Part shown: positions 53,869 to 62,234 of the stretch, in pieces | How the letters are laid out: each line of letters starts with the position of its first letter | How positions within the stretch are numbered: the first letter of the stretch is position 1 | Origin: Rhodovibrio salinarum DSM 9154 | Lineage (GTDB): Bacteria > Pseudomonadota > Alphaproteobacteria > Kiloniellales > Rhodovibrionaceae | DNA: 64,000 nucleotides | Reading direction: 5' to 3' | Assembly: GCF_000515255.1 (NCBI RefSeq) | Contig: NZ_KI911559.1 | Coordinates: 3,909,347 to 3,973,346 of the forward strand | Position numbers and translations under genes: made by a program | The notes under the pieces: model-generated | The model's input: only the letters and a program-made list of their open reading frames with translations | Told to the model about the DNA's origin: nothing | Database searches by the model: none

Positions 53869-53894
53869 AAAGGCCGGGATGCAACCCGGCCTTT
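53869..53894 (+). terminator. Intrinsic terminator of the methyltransferase-LysE-GNAT operon
   Basis: AAAGGCCGGG (53869-53878), loop ATGCAA, CCCGGCCTTT (53885-53894), followed by CTGATTCT. A perfect 10-bp stem with T-rich end, closing the rightward operon that begins at 50102. Confidence 0.85.
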
Positions 53895-53970
53895 CTGATT
53901 CTATAGACGTTGTTAATGGGTAATCACGCGTCGCCCGCCGCCGATTCTTACGACTTGTCGCAACGCGGCT

Positions 53971-54285
53971 TCACCCATCCCCAGTAGAGGGCGCGCTTCC
54001 CGCCGGGCCTTCTCGGCCCGCAGGCGTTGATAGCGCAGCCGCCGCGGCAGCGGCTCCGGATCCCCGGCCCGACGGTCCGTAGACGACGAACAGTGCCAGG
54101 ACGTCGTCCGATTTGATTAAGCGCGCCACCAGGATGCCCAGGCATTCCCGGCTGAACTCGTCGACCACCGTGAGCATTCGGAACGGTCGTCCGTCGTGCG
54201 TGCGATCCTGCACGAAGTCGTAGGCCCAGACATGATGCTGCCACCCGGGTCGCAGGCGGATGCAGGACCCGTCGTTGAGCCACAG
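53971..54285 (-). pseudogene. IS3-family transposase (orfB) internal remnant
   Basis: The reverse strand reads LWLNDGSCIRLRPG, HHVWAYDFVQDRTHDGRPFRMLTVVDEFSRECLGI, split across residues of the rve integrase core with its first aspartates, then decays into GC-rich low-complexity Ala/Gly. Both ends are missing. It occupies the position where dnaE2 would follow imuB. Confidence 0.75.
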
Positions 54286-54318
54286 GCGCCATCAGCAGCA
54301 GCGTCCAGCCCATGAACT

Positions 54319-55836
54319 CTACGCGTAGAGTCCGTGCAGGTACCAACGCCCTTTGGCGTGAACGATCCAGTAGCGCCGGCCCGCTTCGGTCTCGATGCGG
54401 AAATAGTCGCGCGTGGCCCGCTGGCGGTTGGTGCGCCACCATTCGGATGTCAGCCGCTCGGGGGCCTCGGACCGGACGACGGCAAGCCGTTGGCGGTTGA
54501 GCCAGAGTTCTGTCGGCGGGTCACCGGGGCGCGGCGTAGCCGCCTCGATCGGCCGCAGCCGGGTCAGCAGACGCAACGGACGGTGGGCCGTTGTCGGCCA
54601 AGCCAGAGACGTCGTTTCGAACGGCCCGAGACGGCGGACGCTGCGCTCCGGCAGATGGCTCGCCCACGGGGCCGGGCGGCTGATCGCATCGGATCCAAGA
54701 CGGGTCCCGAGGCGGTCGAGAAGGTTGGCGAGATCGTCAGTCGGTGCTTCATAGCCCGGCAGTGCCGCTTGCTGCGCCGGTAGGGCCTCCACGGCGGTAG
54801 CGGCCAGAACCAACGTTTCGATGCCGACGCCGGGGTCGAGCTCGTCCGCCCGGGCGGTAAGCAGCGGGGCCAGGTGATCCCGGTCCCGGCTGGCTCTGTG
54901 GGTGCCGATCTCCAGCCGTGTCCAGGTGCCGTCCATGCGATACCCAGCCAATTCGATCCGACGCACCCCGCGCTGTTCCGCTTCCAGGCGCTGGACCAGC
55001 TTGGCCAGCAGACTTGCGCTGGCCCGTGCGAGATCGTCGGGGATGGTAAGCGGCTCGGCGAAGTTTCGTCGGACCCTCAGCGCCGGGACGGGAAGGCACG
55101 GATTGATCGGTTCAGCGATCCGGCCCAGGGCCTGGTCCAGACGCCGGGCGACCCCGCGGCCAACGCGAGGGCTGAGGGCGGCGGGCGCGATCGCCAGCAG
55201 ATCGCCAACGCACCGCAAACCCAGACGGTGCAGCAGCTCGCGTTCGGCGGCGCTCAACCGGAGTGCGGCCGGCGGCAAAGGCGCGAGGGCGTCGTTTTCG
55301 GCTCCCGGGGATACGATCCGGGTCGGCGTACTGGCTTGGGTCCCGAAGCGCGCGAGGGCCCACGCGGCTCCGGGCGTCCCGGCCATTGCGGCCCGCGCGG
55401 AAAGGCCCAGAGCGGTGATCCGACGGTAAATGTCGGCCAGCATCGCCGCTTCGCCGCCGAAGAGATGCGCGCAGCCTGTAGCATCGATCAGGATCCCTGC
55501 GCCGCCGCCGGCATCATGACCGCCATCGGGCGCGGTCCAGGGACTGTACTTTCCACACCAGGCAGCCAGACGCGTCAGTGCCTGGGTGTCCGCCACCGGA
55601 TCGGCCCGGTCCACAACAAGATCCGGCACCTGCGCCCGGGCCGCGGTCAGCGCCTGTCCCGGCGCGAGCCCGGCTGAGGCCGCAGTTGCATCCACCGCTG
55701 TTAAGGCCTGACAGCCATGGCGCTCGTCGACAAGGGCATGCGGTCTAACCGACGTCCTGGAATCGCTCGTCCGATCCGTCCAACGCCGCCGCTCCGTCGT
55801 AAAGCGGGGTAACCAAAGCGAAATCAGCCGTCGCAT
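54319..55836 (-). CDS. imuB: ImuB, Y-family polymerase-like mutagenesis protein
   Basis: 505-residue inactive Y-family polymerase homologue that links ImuA and DnaE2 (ImuC) to the beta clamp in SOS mutagenesis. The N-terminus MRRLISLWLPRF, the finger/palm region (GILIDATGCAHLFGGEAAMLADIYRR) and the terminal GRWYLHGLYA are typical. The frame is open to 55989; the ATG at 55836 matches family starts and overlaps imuA by 92 bp. Its usual third partner is not downstream. Confidence 0.88.
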   Translation of the reverse strand: MRRLISLWLPRFTTERRRWTDRTSDSRTSVRPHALVDERHGCQALTAVDATAASAGLAPGQALTAARAQVPDLVVDRADPVADTQALTRLAAWCGKYSPWTAPDGGHDAGGGAGILIDATGCAHLFGGEAAMLADIYRRITALGLSARAAMAGTPGAAWALARFGTQASTPTRIVSPGAENDALAPLPPAALRLSAAERELLHRLGLRCVGDLLAIAPAALSPRVGRGVARRLDQALGRIAEPINPCLPVPALRVRRNFAEPLTIPDDLARASASLLAKLVQRLEAEQRGVRRIELAGYRMDGTWTRLEIGTHRASRDRDHLAPLLTARADELDPGVGIETLVLAATAVEALPAQQAALPGYEAPTDDLANLLDRLGTRLGSDAISRPAPWASHLPERSVRRLGPFETTSLAWPTTAHRPLRLLTRLRPIEAATPRPGDPPTELWLNRQRLAVVRSEAPERLTSEWWRTNRQRATRDYFRIETEAGRRYWIVHAKGRWYLHGLYA

Positions 55837-56518
55837 CGTTCCACTCCACGAGAAAGTCGGCGGGACGCCCGCCGCGGCAACGCCGCAGTTCGACCCGCCA
55901 GCGCGGATGGCCCGGCGTTTCCGGTGGCGTGCCCCCCGAACCCGGCATGGCGCCGATGTGCCAGCGCGTGGTCGCCGCCGAGGGCTCAACCCGGCCGGAC
56001 TGCGCGCGGTCCCGCCGCAGCAGGAGCAGCCCGGTGGTCCGGCCAGTTTCGGCAGCGAGATGTAGACGGCGGCTGGCGGTACGGTCGATCTGCCGGATCT
56101 CGCTCACCACGGCCGCCACGGCTGGCGAGCGCAGTGCCGTTTCCATGGCCCAGAGGGTGTCGCTGGCATGATGGGCCCGAGCCAACAGGAGACGTGCGGG
56201 ATCCACGCCGAACGCCGGCAGCCCCGGCGGATGAAGGTCTGGCTGGCTGGCGATCCAGAGAGCCGGCCGTGCGTCCTGAGCTAACACCCGACCCAGCAAT
56301 ACCAGCATGAATCCGGTGGCCGGGCCGTCGTCCCAGGAGAGACGTACCGGTGCGATTTCGTGCACGGCCGCCCGGGCCAGGCCACCGCCAGGCAGCGCGT
56401 CGTCCAGAACGGGGGCGCCGAGCGGGGTTGCCGACATCTCAACGCCGCCTCGCTCGAGCGCGCGGATACGCTGGCGCAGCGCAGCCAGGTCGGTTTCAGA
56501 GGTCGAATCAGGCGGCAT
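55745..56518 (-). CDS. imuA: ImuA, RecA-like SOS mutagenesis protein
   Basis: 257-residue RecA-related protein that opens the imuA-imuB-dnaE2 cassette. Segments LDDALPGGGLARAAVHEIAP and ALWIASQPDLHPPGL fit the family; Walker A is absent, as in other ImuA proteins. The start at ATG 56518 is supported by a LexA box 24 bp upstream; an open frame reaches 56539. Confidence 0.85.
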   Translation of the reverse strand: MPPDSTSETDLAALRQRIRALERGGVEMSATPLGAPVLDDALPGGGLARAAVHEIAPVRLSWDDGPATGFMLVLLGRVLAQDARPALWIASQPDLHPPGLPAFGVDPARLLLARAHHASDTLWAMETALRSPAVAAVVSEIRQIDRTASRRLHLAAETGRTTGLLLLRRDRAQSGRVEPSAATTRWHIGAMPGSGGTPPETPGHPRWRVELRRCRGGRPADFLVEWNDATADFALVTPLYDGAAALDGSDERFQDVG

Positions 56519-56541
56519 CGTCGATTCCCACTGCCACAAAC

Positions 56542-56556
56542 GTTCTCTTTATGTTC
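56542..56556. promoter_or_regulatory. LexA (SOS) box of imuAB
   Basis: GTTCTCTTTATGTTC, i.e. GTTC-N7-GTTC, the alphaproteobacterial LexA consensus (GAAC-N7-GAAC on the coding strand), 24 bp upstream of imuA. DNA damage should therefore induce imuA-imuB. Confidence 0.88.
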
Positions 56557-56599
56557 TGACCTCCGGGCCGAGAGAGTCAACGACGCAAGAGCAGCGTGC

Positions 56600-56734
56600 G
56601 CATGATATTTCGGTGTCGAAAGCCCGGTAGGCATCGACGATCGCGTCCATGATCCGGTCCCGAGCCGCCGACCGCAGCGTCCAGAAGATGGCGTTCAGGA
56701 TGCGGTGATCGTCGATCCGTGGTGCGCCACGTGT
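56600..56734 (-). pseudogene. IS5-type transposase remnant
   Basis: The reverse strand reads RGAPRIDDHRILNAIFWTLRS then jumps to DRIMDAIVDAYRAFDTEIS, i.e. the N-terminal helix-turn-helix region of an IS5-type transposase with an internal deletion removing the GAPWRDLP segment. Flanks show no ends. Confidence 0.65.
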
Positions 56735-56850
56735 GGATCGGTGCGGGGTCACGGCGCCGATCGGCCGGACAAGGACCTGCATAAGAACAATAGCTATCAA
56801 CTGACCCCTGTGCCGATATGCAAAATCGGCAAATACAGCGGGTACCTCAT

Positions 56851-56884
56851 TTTGTATGCTGACCCGCTTTGTATGCTGACCCGC
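56851..56884. repeat. 17-bp tandem duplication
   Basis: TTTGTATGCTGACCCGC is present twice in tandem (56851-56867 and 56868-56884), just beyond the hipA stop. Probably replication slippage near a decayed IS5 element; no functional reading. Confidence 0.75.
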
Positions 56885-58230
56885 TATGACATACGCCACC
56901 CTGGCGGCGTAGCGACCGGTGCATCGGTATCTGCGGGGACGCTCCAACCGAACGCATCGTTCAGGTTTCGAATACCGGCTCCGACGAGATTACGGATCCT
57001 GCGACCCCTGTGTTCCAAATTCTCTTCTTCGAGTAAGGTGTCCAATTCGGGTAGGACGCCCTCAACCAACGGCTTTATCGTACGATTCAAAACACGCTTT
57101 TGAGCGCCGTTGGTTCGGATACCGCTCTCATTAAGAAACGCGCCCCATTCATTGCCACCGATCTCATCATAGTCCTGCTTTCCGCCAATGGAGAGCGCGA
57201 ACGATTTTGATGTGTCAGGGTAAACGCCGGTGCTGACGATGTCGTAGAAAGGTGCCAAGTGCGGGCGCCGGCCCTGGTAGAGCAAGGCGAAGTTCTTCGC
57301 ATGTGCGTCGAAGTTAGCGATGAGGTAGTTGAAGACCGTGATCGAGATCATGGCCTGACGTGCTTCGATGGGGCTCACAGTCTCGCCAAGCAGGTCGAAA
57401 ATACCATCGAGAGTCGCGCGACGGTCACCATGGCCGTGTTCTTCGTACTTCAGGGTTCCTGGCAACCCGAGCGCTTGACAGGTGTCCTCCTGGTGGCGTC
57501 GATGTATATATCCATTTGAATCCCGGTAGCGATCAAAACGCTCGACCAGGAGATAAGGAACGTCGTCTGCGTAACCGATCGTGGCGTGGGCCGCGTCCAA
57601 TCCAAGACGCCGCGCCAGTTTCAGACAAATGTATTCGTTCTCGACCAGTGCGTGGTAATCGGGGTCACCAACCTTGAGTACGTGCGTTGTCGGCGCGCCG
57701 ACCCCCTCGGCAGTCTCGTAAAGACGTCCGTCTTCCCCAACCGTGACCGCCAATTTGCCTTGGACGCCGGCCAACGAAATGCGTCGGTTCCGCCGGGGCG
57801 GTTTACCTTCATGCATCGCGCGCACCTCGGCAGCAAGCTCGTTTGCTTCGATCTCACGGTAGTCGTCCGGGATTATCCCCGGCTGTTTCCCCGGCGGATT
57901 GCCCTCGGGAACGATTGAGATAGCACCGGGGCATTCCTGACCAAGATGGCTCAAGAGGCCGGCGACGTTGTCGCGATCAAGGCCTTCCCTATCAGCAACC
58001 TGGTCGAGACGGCGCCCTTCCAGAAGCAGGTTCTGAAAGAAAGCCCGGCAAGCGAGATCCGTGTATTCGGATTGAGAAAGCGGCATTCTCAGAGAAAGCG
58101 GCAAAGCGTCTTCAAGCTCGCCATAGGCGCGCTCGTAGCTGAAATGTAGGGTGTAGTCCTCATACCCAACGAGCGTACCAACCGGCCGTTGAAACTGCTC
58201 AAGATAAACAGTCAGCCTGTATTCGCTCAT
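56884..58230 (-). CDS. hipA: HipA-family serine/threonine kinase toxin, intact
   Basis: 448-residue toxin kinase; E. coli HipA phosphorylates glutamyl-tRNA synthetase and induces persistence. Landmarks: RRISLAGVQGKLAVTV, THVLKVGDPD, RRHQEDTCQALGLPG, catalytic NFDAHAKNFALLY (about residue 315) and metal DFG-like APFYDIVSTGVYP. The ATG overlaps the hipB stop. It is a divergent relative of the broken hipA at 41 kb, and the only functional HipA of the two. Confidence 0.92.
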   Translation of the reverse strand: MSEYRLTVYLEQFQRPVGTLVGYEDYTLHFSYERAYGELEDALPLSLRMPLSQSEYTDLACRAFFQNLLLEGRRLDQVADREGLDRDNVAGLLSHLGQECPGAISIVPEGNPPGKQPGIIPDDYREIEANELAAEVRAMHEGKPPRRNRRISLAGVQGKLAVTVGEDGRLYETAEGVGAPTTHVLKVGDPDYHALVENEYICLKLARRLGLDAAHATIGYADDVPYLLVERFDRYRDSNGYIHRRHQEDTCQALGLPGTLKYEEHGHGDRRATLDGIFDLLGETVSPIEARQAMISITVFNYLIANFDAHAKNFALLYQGRRPHLAPFYDIVSTGVYPDTSKSFALSIGGKQDYDEIGGNEWGAFLNESGIRTNGAQKRVLNRTIKPLVEGVLPELDTLLEEENLEHRGRRIRNLVGAGIRNLNDAFGWSVPADTDAPVATPPGWRMS

Positions 58231-58463
58231 CGCCGGTGGCCGTATAAATCGTATCCACAGACCTGCAAAACTGAAAGAACACGATCGATTTGCAAGGTAG
58301 GCTTGCCCTTTTCGAGTTCGATCAGAAAACGGCGTCCCACGTTAGCGAGGCCGGCGAATTCATCTTGCGTCATACCGAGTTCGCAACGACGCGCCCTGAC
58401 GAGCTTTCCGATGTCTCCGGCTGTCTTCAGGTAAACTGGCGAAGCCGTTGGCATAGCAGGCAT
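58227..58463 (-). CDS. hipB: HipB-like XRE-family antitoxin
   Basis: 78-residue XRE repressor (LVRARRCELGMTQDEFAGLANVG and FLIELEKGKPTLQ). The frame is open to a GTG at 58493, but that start would place an operator inside the gene; the ATG at 58463, after CGGGAACACGGG, leaves all three operators upstream. It is coupled to hipA by an ATGA overlap. Confidence 0.85.
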   Translation of the reverse strand: MPAMPTASPVYLKTAGDIGKLVRARRCELGMTQDEFAGLANVGRRFLIELEKGKPTLQIDRVLSVLQVCGYDLYGHRR

Positions 58464-58469
58464 CCCGTG

Positions 58470-58583
58470 TTCCCGATCGGGAATATACATCACGGTTCCG
58501 GCTTAAACAAATCGAAATGTTCCCGACCGGGTACATTTCATGTCGACAACGCGCCCAAGGTCACCGCTGTTCCCGAGCGGGCA
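58470..58583. promoter_or_regulatory. Three HipB operators at exact 50-bp spacing
   Basis: TTCCCGATCGGGAA (58470-58483), TTCCCGACCGGGTA (58520-58533) and TTCCCGAGCGGGCA (58570-58583). The first is a perfect palindrome, the others lose symmetry on one arm. The regular spacing, close to five helical turns, would put HipB dimers on the same DNA face. Confidence 0.85.
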
Positions 58584-58758
58584 CATCAACCGGACCAAGG
58601 AAGAGTGGCTCAGAGCCTTTCTGACTGACCTCGCAGCGCGGCTGGCGCAACCTTCCTCGCCGCCGTCCAGATCGCGGCCATCGTCAGCTACTGGTTATGA
58701 GTCCCGGCCCTAAATCGGTAAGGTACAGCCGATCCCGCACCGCACGAATGAAGGCGAT

Positions 58759-58971
58759 ATGTCCGAGACCGAGCAACCGCCAGCCATCACCCGCGAACTC
58801 TTGGAACAGGACGGCCTGCGCGCCTATTTCGCCCGACATCACCCAGACGTCGAGGTACTGGATGACGCCACCCTAAGGGCGTCACGAGACCGGATGCTGG
58901 CCGACGCCCCTGATGGTGTGAACCCGGATGGCGGCGTGTTTGTGTTCGCCTACGGCTCACTAATCTGGAAC
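58759..58971 (+). pseudogene. chaC: chaC 5' fragment (gamma-glutamylcyclotransferase)
   Basis: Codons from MSETEQPPAITREL to GVFVFAYGSLIWN, the N-terminus and substrate loop of ChaC, which cleaves glutathione to 5-oxoproline and Cys-Gly. The frame then runs eight codons into foreign sequence and stops at 58998. The remaining part of the gene resumes at 63088. Confidence 0.88.
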
Positions 58972-58998
58972 CGCTCCCCAGGACCTATGCAAACCTGA

Positions 58999-60198
58999 TC
59001 ATGCCGTTGCATGAGCCGGTTTGCCGCCTGGTTCCCGCTTCGTCGAGGCGAGGTTCACCGGGGCGCGTGCGCCCCGGCCATGGCTCTCCTCTCCACGGGC
59101 TGTCACGGCCGAGCTGGCCGCGATATGCTGCAAATTCGCCGCGGCGTTGGCATCCCGCTCGTGCGACGTGCCGCACGAGCAGCACGTCCATGCCCGGTCA
59201 CCGAGCCGTAGCATCTCGTTCTTCGACCCACACGCCGAGCAGGTCTTGGACGAGGCGTAGAACCGGTCGGCCACGACGATCCGCGTGCCGTACAGCTCGG
59301 CCTTGTATTCCAACTGCCTCCGGAACTCGTGGAGTCCAACGTCCGCGATGTGACGTGCCAAACGTTTGTTCTGGCTCATGCCCGACACGTTCAGATCCTC
59401 GATCCCGATCACGTCGTAGCGCCCGACAAGCTCAGATGTGAGCTTATGCAACGCATCGGCCCGGATGTTGGCGATGCGCCGGTGCAGCCGGGCCAGCTTC
59501 GCCGCGGATTTACGCTTGTTCTTCGACCCATTCTTCTTCCGGCTGTGGGCTTTGCTCAAGCGTCGGAGCTTCTTCAGATTCCGCTCCAGCGCCTTCGGGC
59601 TCTCGAACGTCGTCCCGTCCGGCAGGGTGGCCAGCGCCTTGACGCCCAGATCGACACCGCCGATCGCTTGGTTCTCACGATCGGGCGTTTCGGTGTCCAT
59701 CTCGACGAGCACGCTGGCGTACCACCGGTCGGCGGTTCGAGAGACGACGACCCGCTTCAGCCTGCCGCTGAATCGCAAGGGTTCACGGGTTTTGATCCAC
59801 CCGATCCTGGGCAGGCGGATCCGCTTGCCCTGAACGTCGAACGTGCCAGGGCCGTTGTCAGCCCGAAAGCTGTCGTCGACGAACTTCTTCTTGAACCGTG
59901 GATAGGCGTTCTTCCCCTGGAAGAAACGCTTGAACGCCTCCCCGAGGTCCTTTACCGCCTGTTGTGGAACAGACTTCGAGACCTCGAACATCCACGGATA
60001 ATCCGTGCCTTTGACCGCGTTCAGCTGGCGGCGGAGCGCAGCTTCGGTCGGCTTTTCGCCGTTCCGATACTGCCTTTTCCATTCATCCAGCACCCAGTTG
60101 TAGGCGAACCGCGCCGTCCCGGCCGACCTGGCCAGCAACGTGTGCTGCTTGTTGGTCGGATCCAGCGCGATTTTATGGGTCAACTGGAAGGTTGGCAT
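58999..60198 (-). CDS. tnpB: TnpB-family RNA-guided nuclease (IS607 type)
   Basis: 399 residues, normal TnpB length. RuvC-I aspartate in GGVDLGVKALATLPDG (183), RuvC-II glutamate in VIGIEDLNVSGM (267), zinc ribbon CSACG...CCSCG (320-343) and RuvC-III aspartate in HERDANAAANL (349), so catalytically complete. Its 3' end abuts the chaC 5' fragment; in TnpB elements the guide RNA overlaps this end and takes its guide from the flank, here chaC itself. Its tnpA upstream is truncated. Confidence 0.92.
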   Translation of the reverse strand: MPTFQLTHKIALDPTNKQHTLLARSAGTARFAYNWVLDEWKRQYRNGEKPTEAALRRQLNAVKGTDYPWMFEVSKSVPQQAVKDLGEAFKRFFQGKNAYPRFKKKFVDDSFRADNGPGTFDVQGKRIRLPRIGWIKTREPLRFSGRLKRVVVSRTADRWYASVLVEMDTETPDRENQAIGGVDLGVKALATLPDGTTFESPKALERNLKKLRRLSKAHSRKKNGSKNKRKSAAKLARLHRRIANIRADALHKLTSELVGRYDVIGIEDLNVSGMSQNKRLARHIADVGLHEFRRQLEYKAELYGTRIVVADRFYASSKTCSACGSKNEMLRLGDRAWTCCSCGTSHERDANAAANLQHIAASSAVTARGEESHGRGARAPVNLASTKREPGGKPAHATA

Positions 60199-60230
60199 GT
60201 CTACATTTTATCATGCCAATTGACTCTTCC

Positions 60231-60560
60231 TCAACATCTTGCCGCGTTTCGGTTCTGGTGAGACCGGCGTCCGTAAAGCCGGGCAGAGAATACCGTGCCA
60301 GGATAAGCGTGCCTTTTGCCGTAACTTTCCAGTCGCTCGGCCTGTCGCTGCAGATCATCTTTCTGGTCATGGGACGAAACACGCGCATAGCCAACTGTTC
60401 TGCGTTCTGTCGCTGCGCGGCCCGTAAAGTTGCTCAGATCATCGATGGTGTAGCGCCGGTGACCACCCGGTGTTCGCCAGGCCGGCACAAGCCGGCCGGC
60501 TCTCTCCCACCGGCGTAGTATCACAACAGCCACACCCAGAAAAGCGGCGCTCTGACGCTT
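60231..60560 (-). pseudogene. tnpA: IS607 serine-recombinase TnpA, truncated
   Basis: Reads FLGVAVVILRRWERAG, VPAWRTPGGHRRYTIDDL (MerR-like DNA-binding part) and TVGYARVSSHDQKDDLQRQAERLES with the catalytic-serine motif, then departs from the family and stops. The rest of the recombinase catalytic domain is missing, so the element cannot move by itself. Confidence 0.82.
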
Positions 60561-61011
60561 CAAATGGATTTCGAGATATCGCCGATCGGGGCTGCGAGCA
60601 GGTAGATCATGGCGATGAAGGTGGCCGGGCTGCTGTAGCCGCGGGCCCGGTGTCGGGCGGCCTGGAAGATCGAGTTCAGGCCTCCAGGCGGGCGTTTGAG
60701 TGGGTCGAGTACCAGCGCTGGATGATCCGGTCGATCTGCTGCCGAACGGGCTCCAGCGCGTCGTCGCTGGCGGCCATCTCGTCGGCATGGTTTAGGAAGC
60801 GCGTTAGGCGCCAGCGGGCGGCCTGTGGGGTCGCGGCCTTGCGCACCCAACGCAGCTTCTCCTTGATCTTGTACGCCGCCCCGGTGGCCATGCCGAGGCG
60901 CTCAAGTTCGTCCAGCGCATCGCGATCACGATCCTTCAGCGGGCCGTCGCCGCCGTGGGCATGCAGGAAGCGCCGGAACTGGCGAATGCAATCCTTGCCC
61001 TTGCCGACCAT
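60561..61011 (-). pseudogene. ISL3-family transposase, C-terminal remnant
   Basis: One frame gives VGKGKDCIRQFRRFLHAHGG, LDELERLGMATGAAYKIKEKLRW and WYSTHSNARLE; a one-base loss shifts it to GLNSIFQAARHRARGYSSPATFIAMIYLLAAP, the end of ISL3 transposases. About 60 residues after HGGD are deleted, including the catalytic middle. Confidence 0.82.
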
Positions 61012-61037
61012 GGTGCGCAGCCCGGTTCTGCTTGTGT

Positions 61038-62144
61038 CTAGGGCGTCGGCGCGCCTTCGGTTCCGGGAAACTCGTCAAGAGCCTCCCCGATGGACTCCAA
61101 TCCCTCTCGGAGCGTCTCGACGCTCGCCTCCCGTGCCTTTTCCGGCATCAGGTCGAGGCCCTTCCTGATCGCGCTCCTCCAGGACAGGCCTCTGTTCCAC
61201 GCCTCGGTCAGGACTTCGGCGAGCTCGTCCTGACAACGAGTGGTCGCCAGCGCCTCAATCAGCAGGCTGGCCTGGAGGAGGTCCTTTTCACGTTTCGCCT
61301 GGCCATCCGAATTGGATTGCCGTTGCGAGGCCACGATCAGTTTGTGAACGGCATATCGCTCCGGCGCGGGGACCGTGACCGGAACGCCCGCCCGATGCAG
61401 CATGACTGTCCGAATGGGTTCGTGGATCAGGAAGTCCAGGTAACGCAAGGGTTGCGCGGAGGCCCCGCCCAGCGCCGGCATTTGGCTGGCCCGATCGCTG
61501 TATTCGTCAGATCCCCGGTTCGGCGTCAGGAACTCGACCTTGTAACGGGAGGCGTTCTGAAACTGCGTCACGCGCATCGGATCCGATTTATGCGGGATAG
61601 CCCGGAAAGTCGGATCAACGTCGTGCAGGACGTCGACGACGTTTGGAATGCTGTCCTCAACGGCGGAGGAGATCGAATAATGTTGCGCGAAATCCGTGTC
61701 GCCCGTCTGTAGTGACGACCCCGGCAATTTGACGCCAAGGTGCCCCGAGTATGTCTGGAACGCCACCGTGCCGATCAGGATACCGCGAAGACGAAAGATG
61801 CCGGCTTTCCCCATGGCATCCACGACGTCGCCCGTGAAGCGGTCCGGCGCAGTCAATCTGCCTTCGCGGGTGAGCGTCGACACGAGCTTGCGCCGGCTCC
61901 GGATATCGTCCTTGATTTCCCTGAATTTTTCGACCCGCTCGGCGATATCGGGGTCGTCGGCGGGGCCGACGTATTTGCGCGTCTTCTCAGGCATGGTCCT
62001 TTCGAAGTACCAGTAGTCTCTTCCCTTTACGGGAACCCGGACAAAGTTCCCTTCTGGCGTGAATTCGCTTTCGAATGATGCGTCCAGGCATCGTTGCGCC
62101 AATTCGGCGAACATCGTTCGGTATGCGAGGTCGATGGTCTTCAT
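61038..62144 (-). CDS. GSU2403-family nucleotidyltransferase-fold protein
   Basis: 368-residue protein of the nucleotidyltransferase superfamily close to AbiEii/DUF1814-type enzymes: a helical N-terminus (DLAYRTMFAELAQRCLDASF), then LIGTVAFQTYSGHLGVKL and TGDTDFAQHYS carrying the acidic catalytic pair, and a helical C-terminal half. Related enzymes act as toxins or phage-defence effectors that modify tRNA, but this subfamily is uncharacterised to my knowledge. Start ATG 62144 has GGAG upstream. It lies between two halves of an ISL3 transposase with no antitoxin gene. Confidence 0.75.
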   Translation of the reverse strand: MKTIDLAYRTMFAELAQRCLDASFESEFTPEGNFVRVPVKGRDYWYFERTMPEKTRKYVGPADDPDIAERVEKFREIKDDIRSRRKLVSTLTREGRLTAPDRFTGDVVDAMGKAGIFRLRGILIGTVAFQTYSGHLGVKLPGSSLQTGDTDFAQHYSISSAVEDSIPNVVDVLHDVDPTFRAIPHKSDPMRVTQFQNASRYKVEFLTPNRGSDEYSDRASQMPALGGASAQPLRYLDFLIHEPIRTVMLHRAGVPVTVPAPERYAVHKLIVASQRQSNSDGQAKREKDLLQASLLIEALATTRCQDELAEVLTEAWNRGLSWRSAIRKGLDLMPEKAREASVETLREGLESIGEALDEFPGTEGAPTP

Positions 62145-62155
62145 GTGAGGCACTC

Positions 62156-62187
62156 CGTTATAAGCGTTTCTCAACGTTCTTATAACG
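62156..62187. promoter_or_regulatory. Inverted repeat upstream of the nucleotidyltransferase gene
   Basis: CGTTATAAG (62156-62164) and CTTATAACG (62179-62187) are perfect 9-bp arms 14 bp apart, 12 bp before the start codon; a further GTTATAAG occurs at 62214-62221. The AT-rich pocket likely contains the promoter and an operator. Confidence 0.7.
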
Positions 62188-62234
62188 GCTCCGCGGGCAT
62201 ACGGCAAGTCGAAGTTATAAGCAAAATGCGAGAG

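Noticed and set aside
58464-58493. Longer hipB starting at GTG 58493
   Set aside because: It would place the first of three evenly spaced operators within the coding region; the later ATG has a usable RBS.
41897-58583. Evenly spaced short repeats as a CRISPR array
   Set aside because: The 50-bp spaced units are 14-16 bp palindromes in hipB promoters, only two or three per site, without conserved 25-40-bp direct repeats or cas genes.
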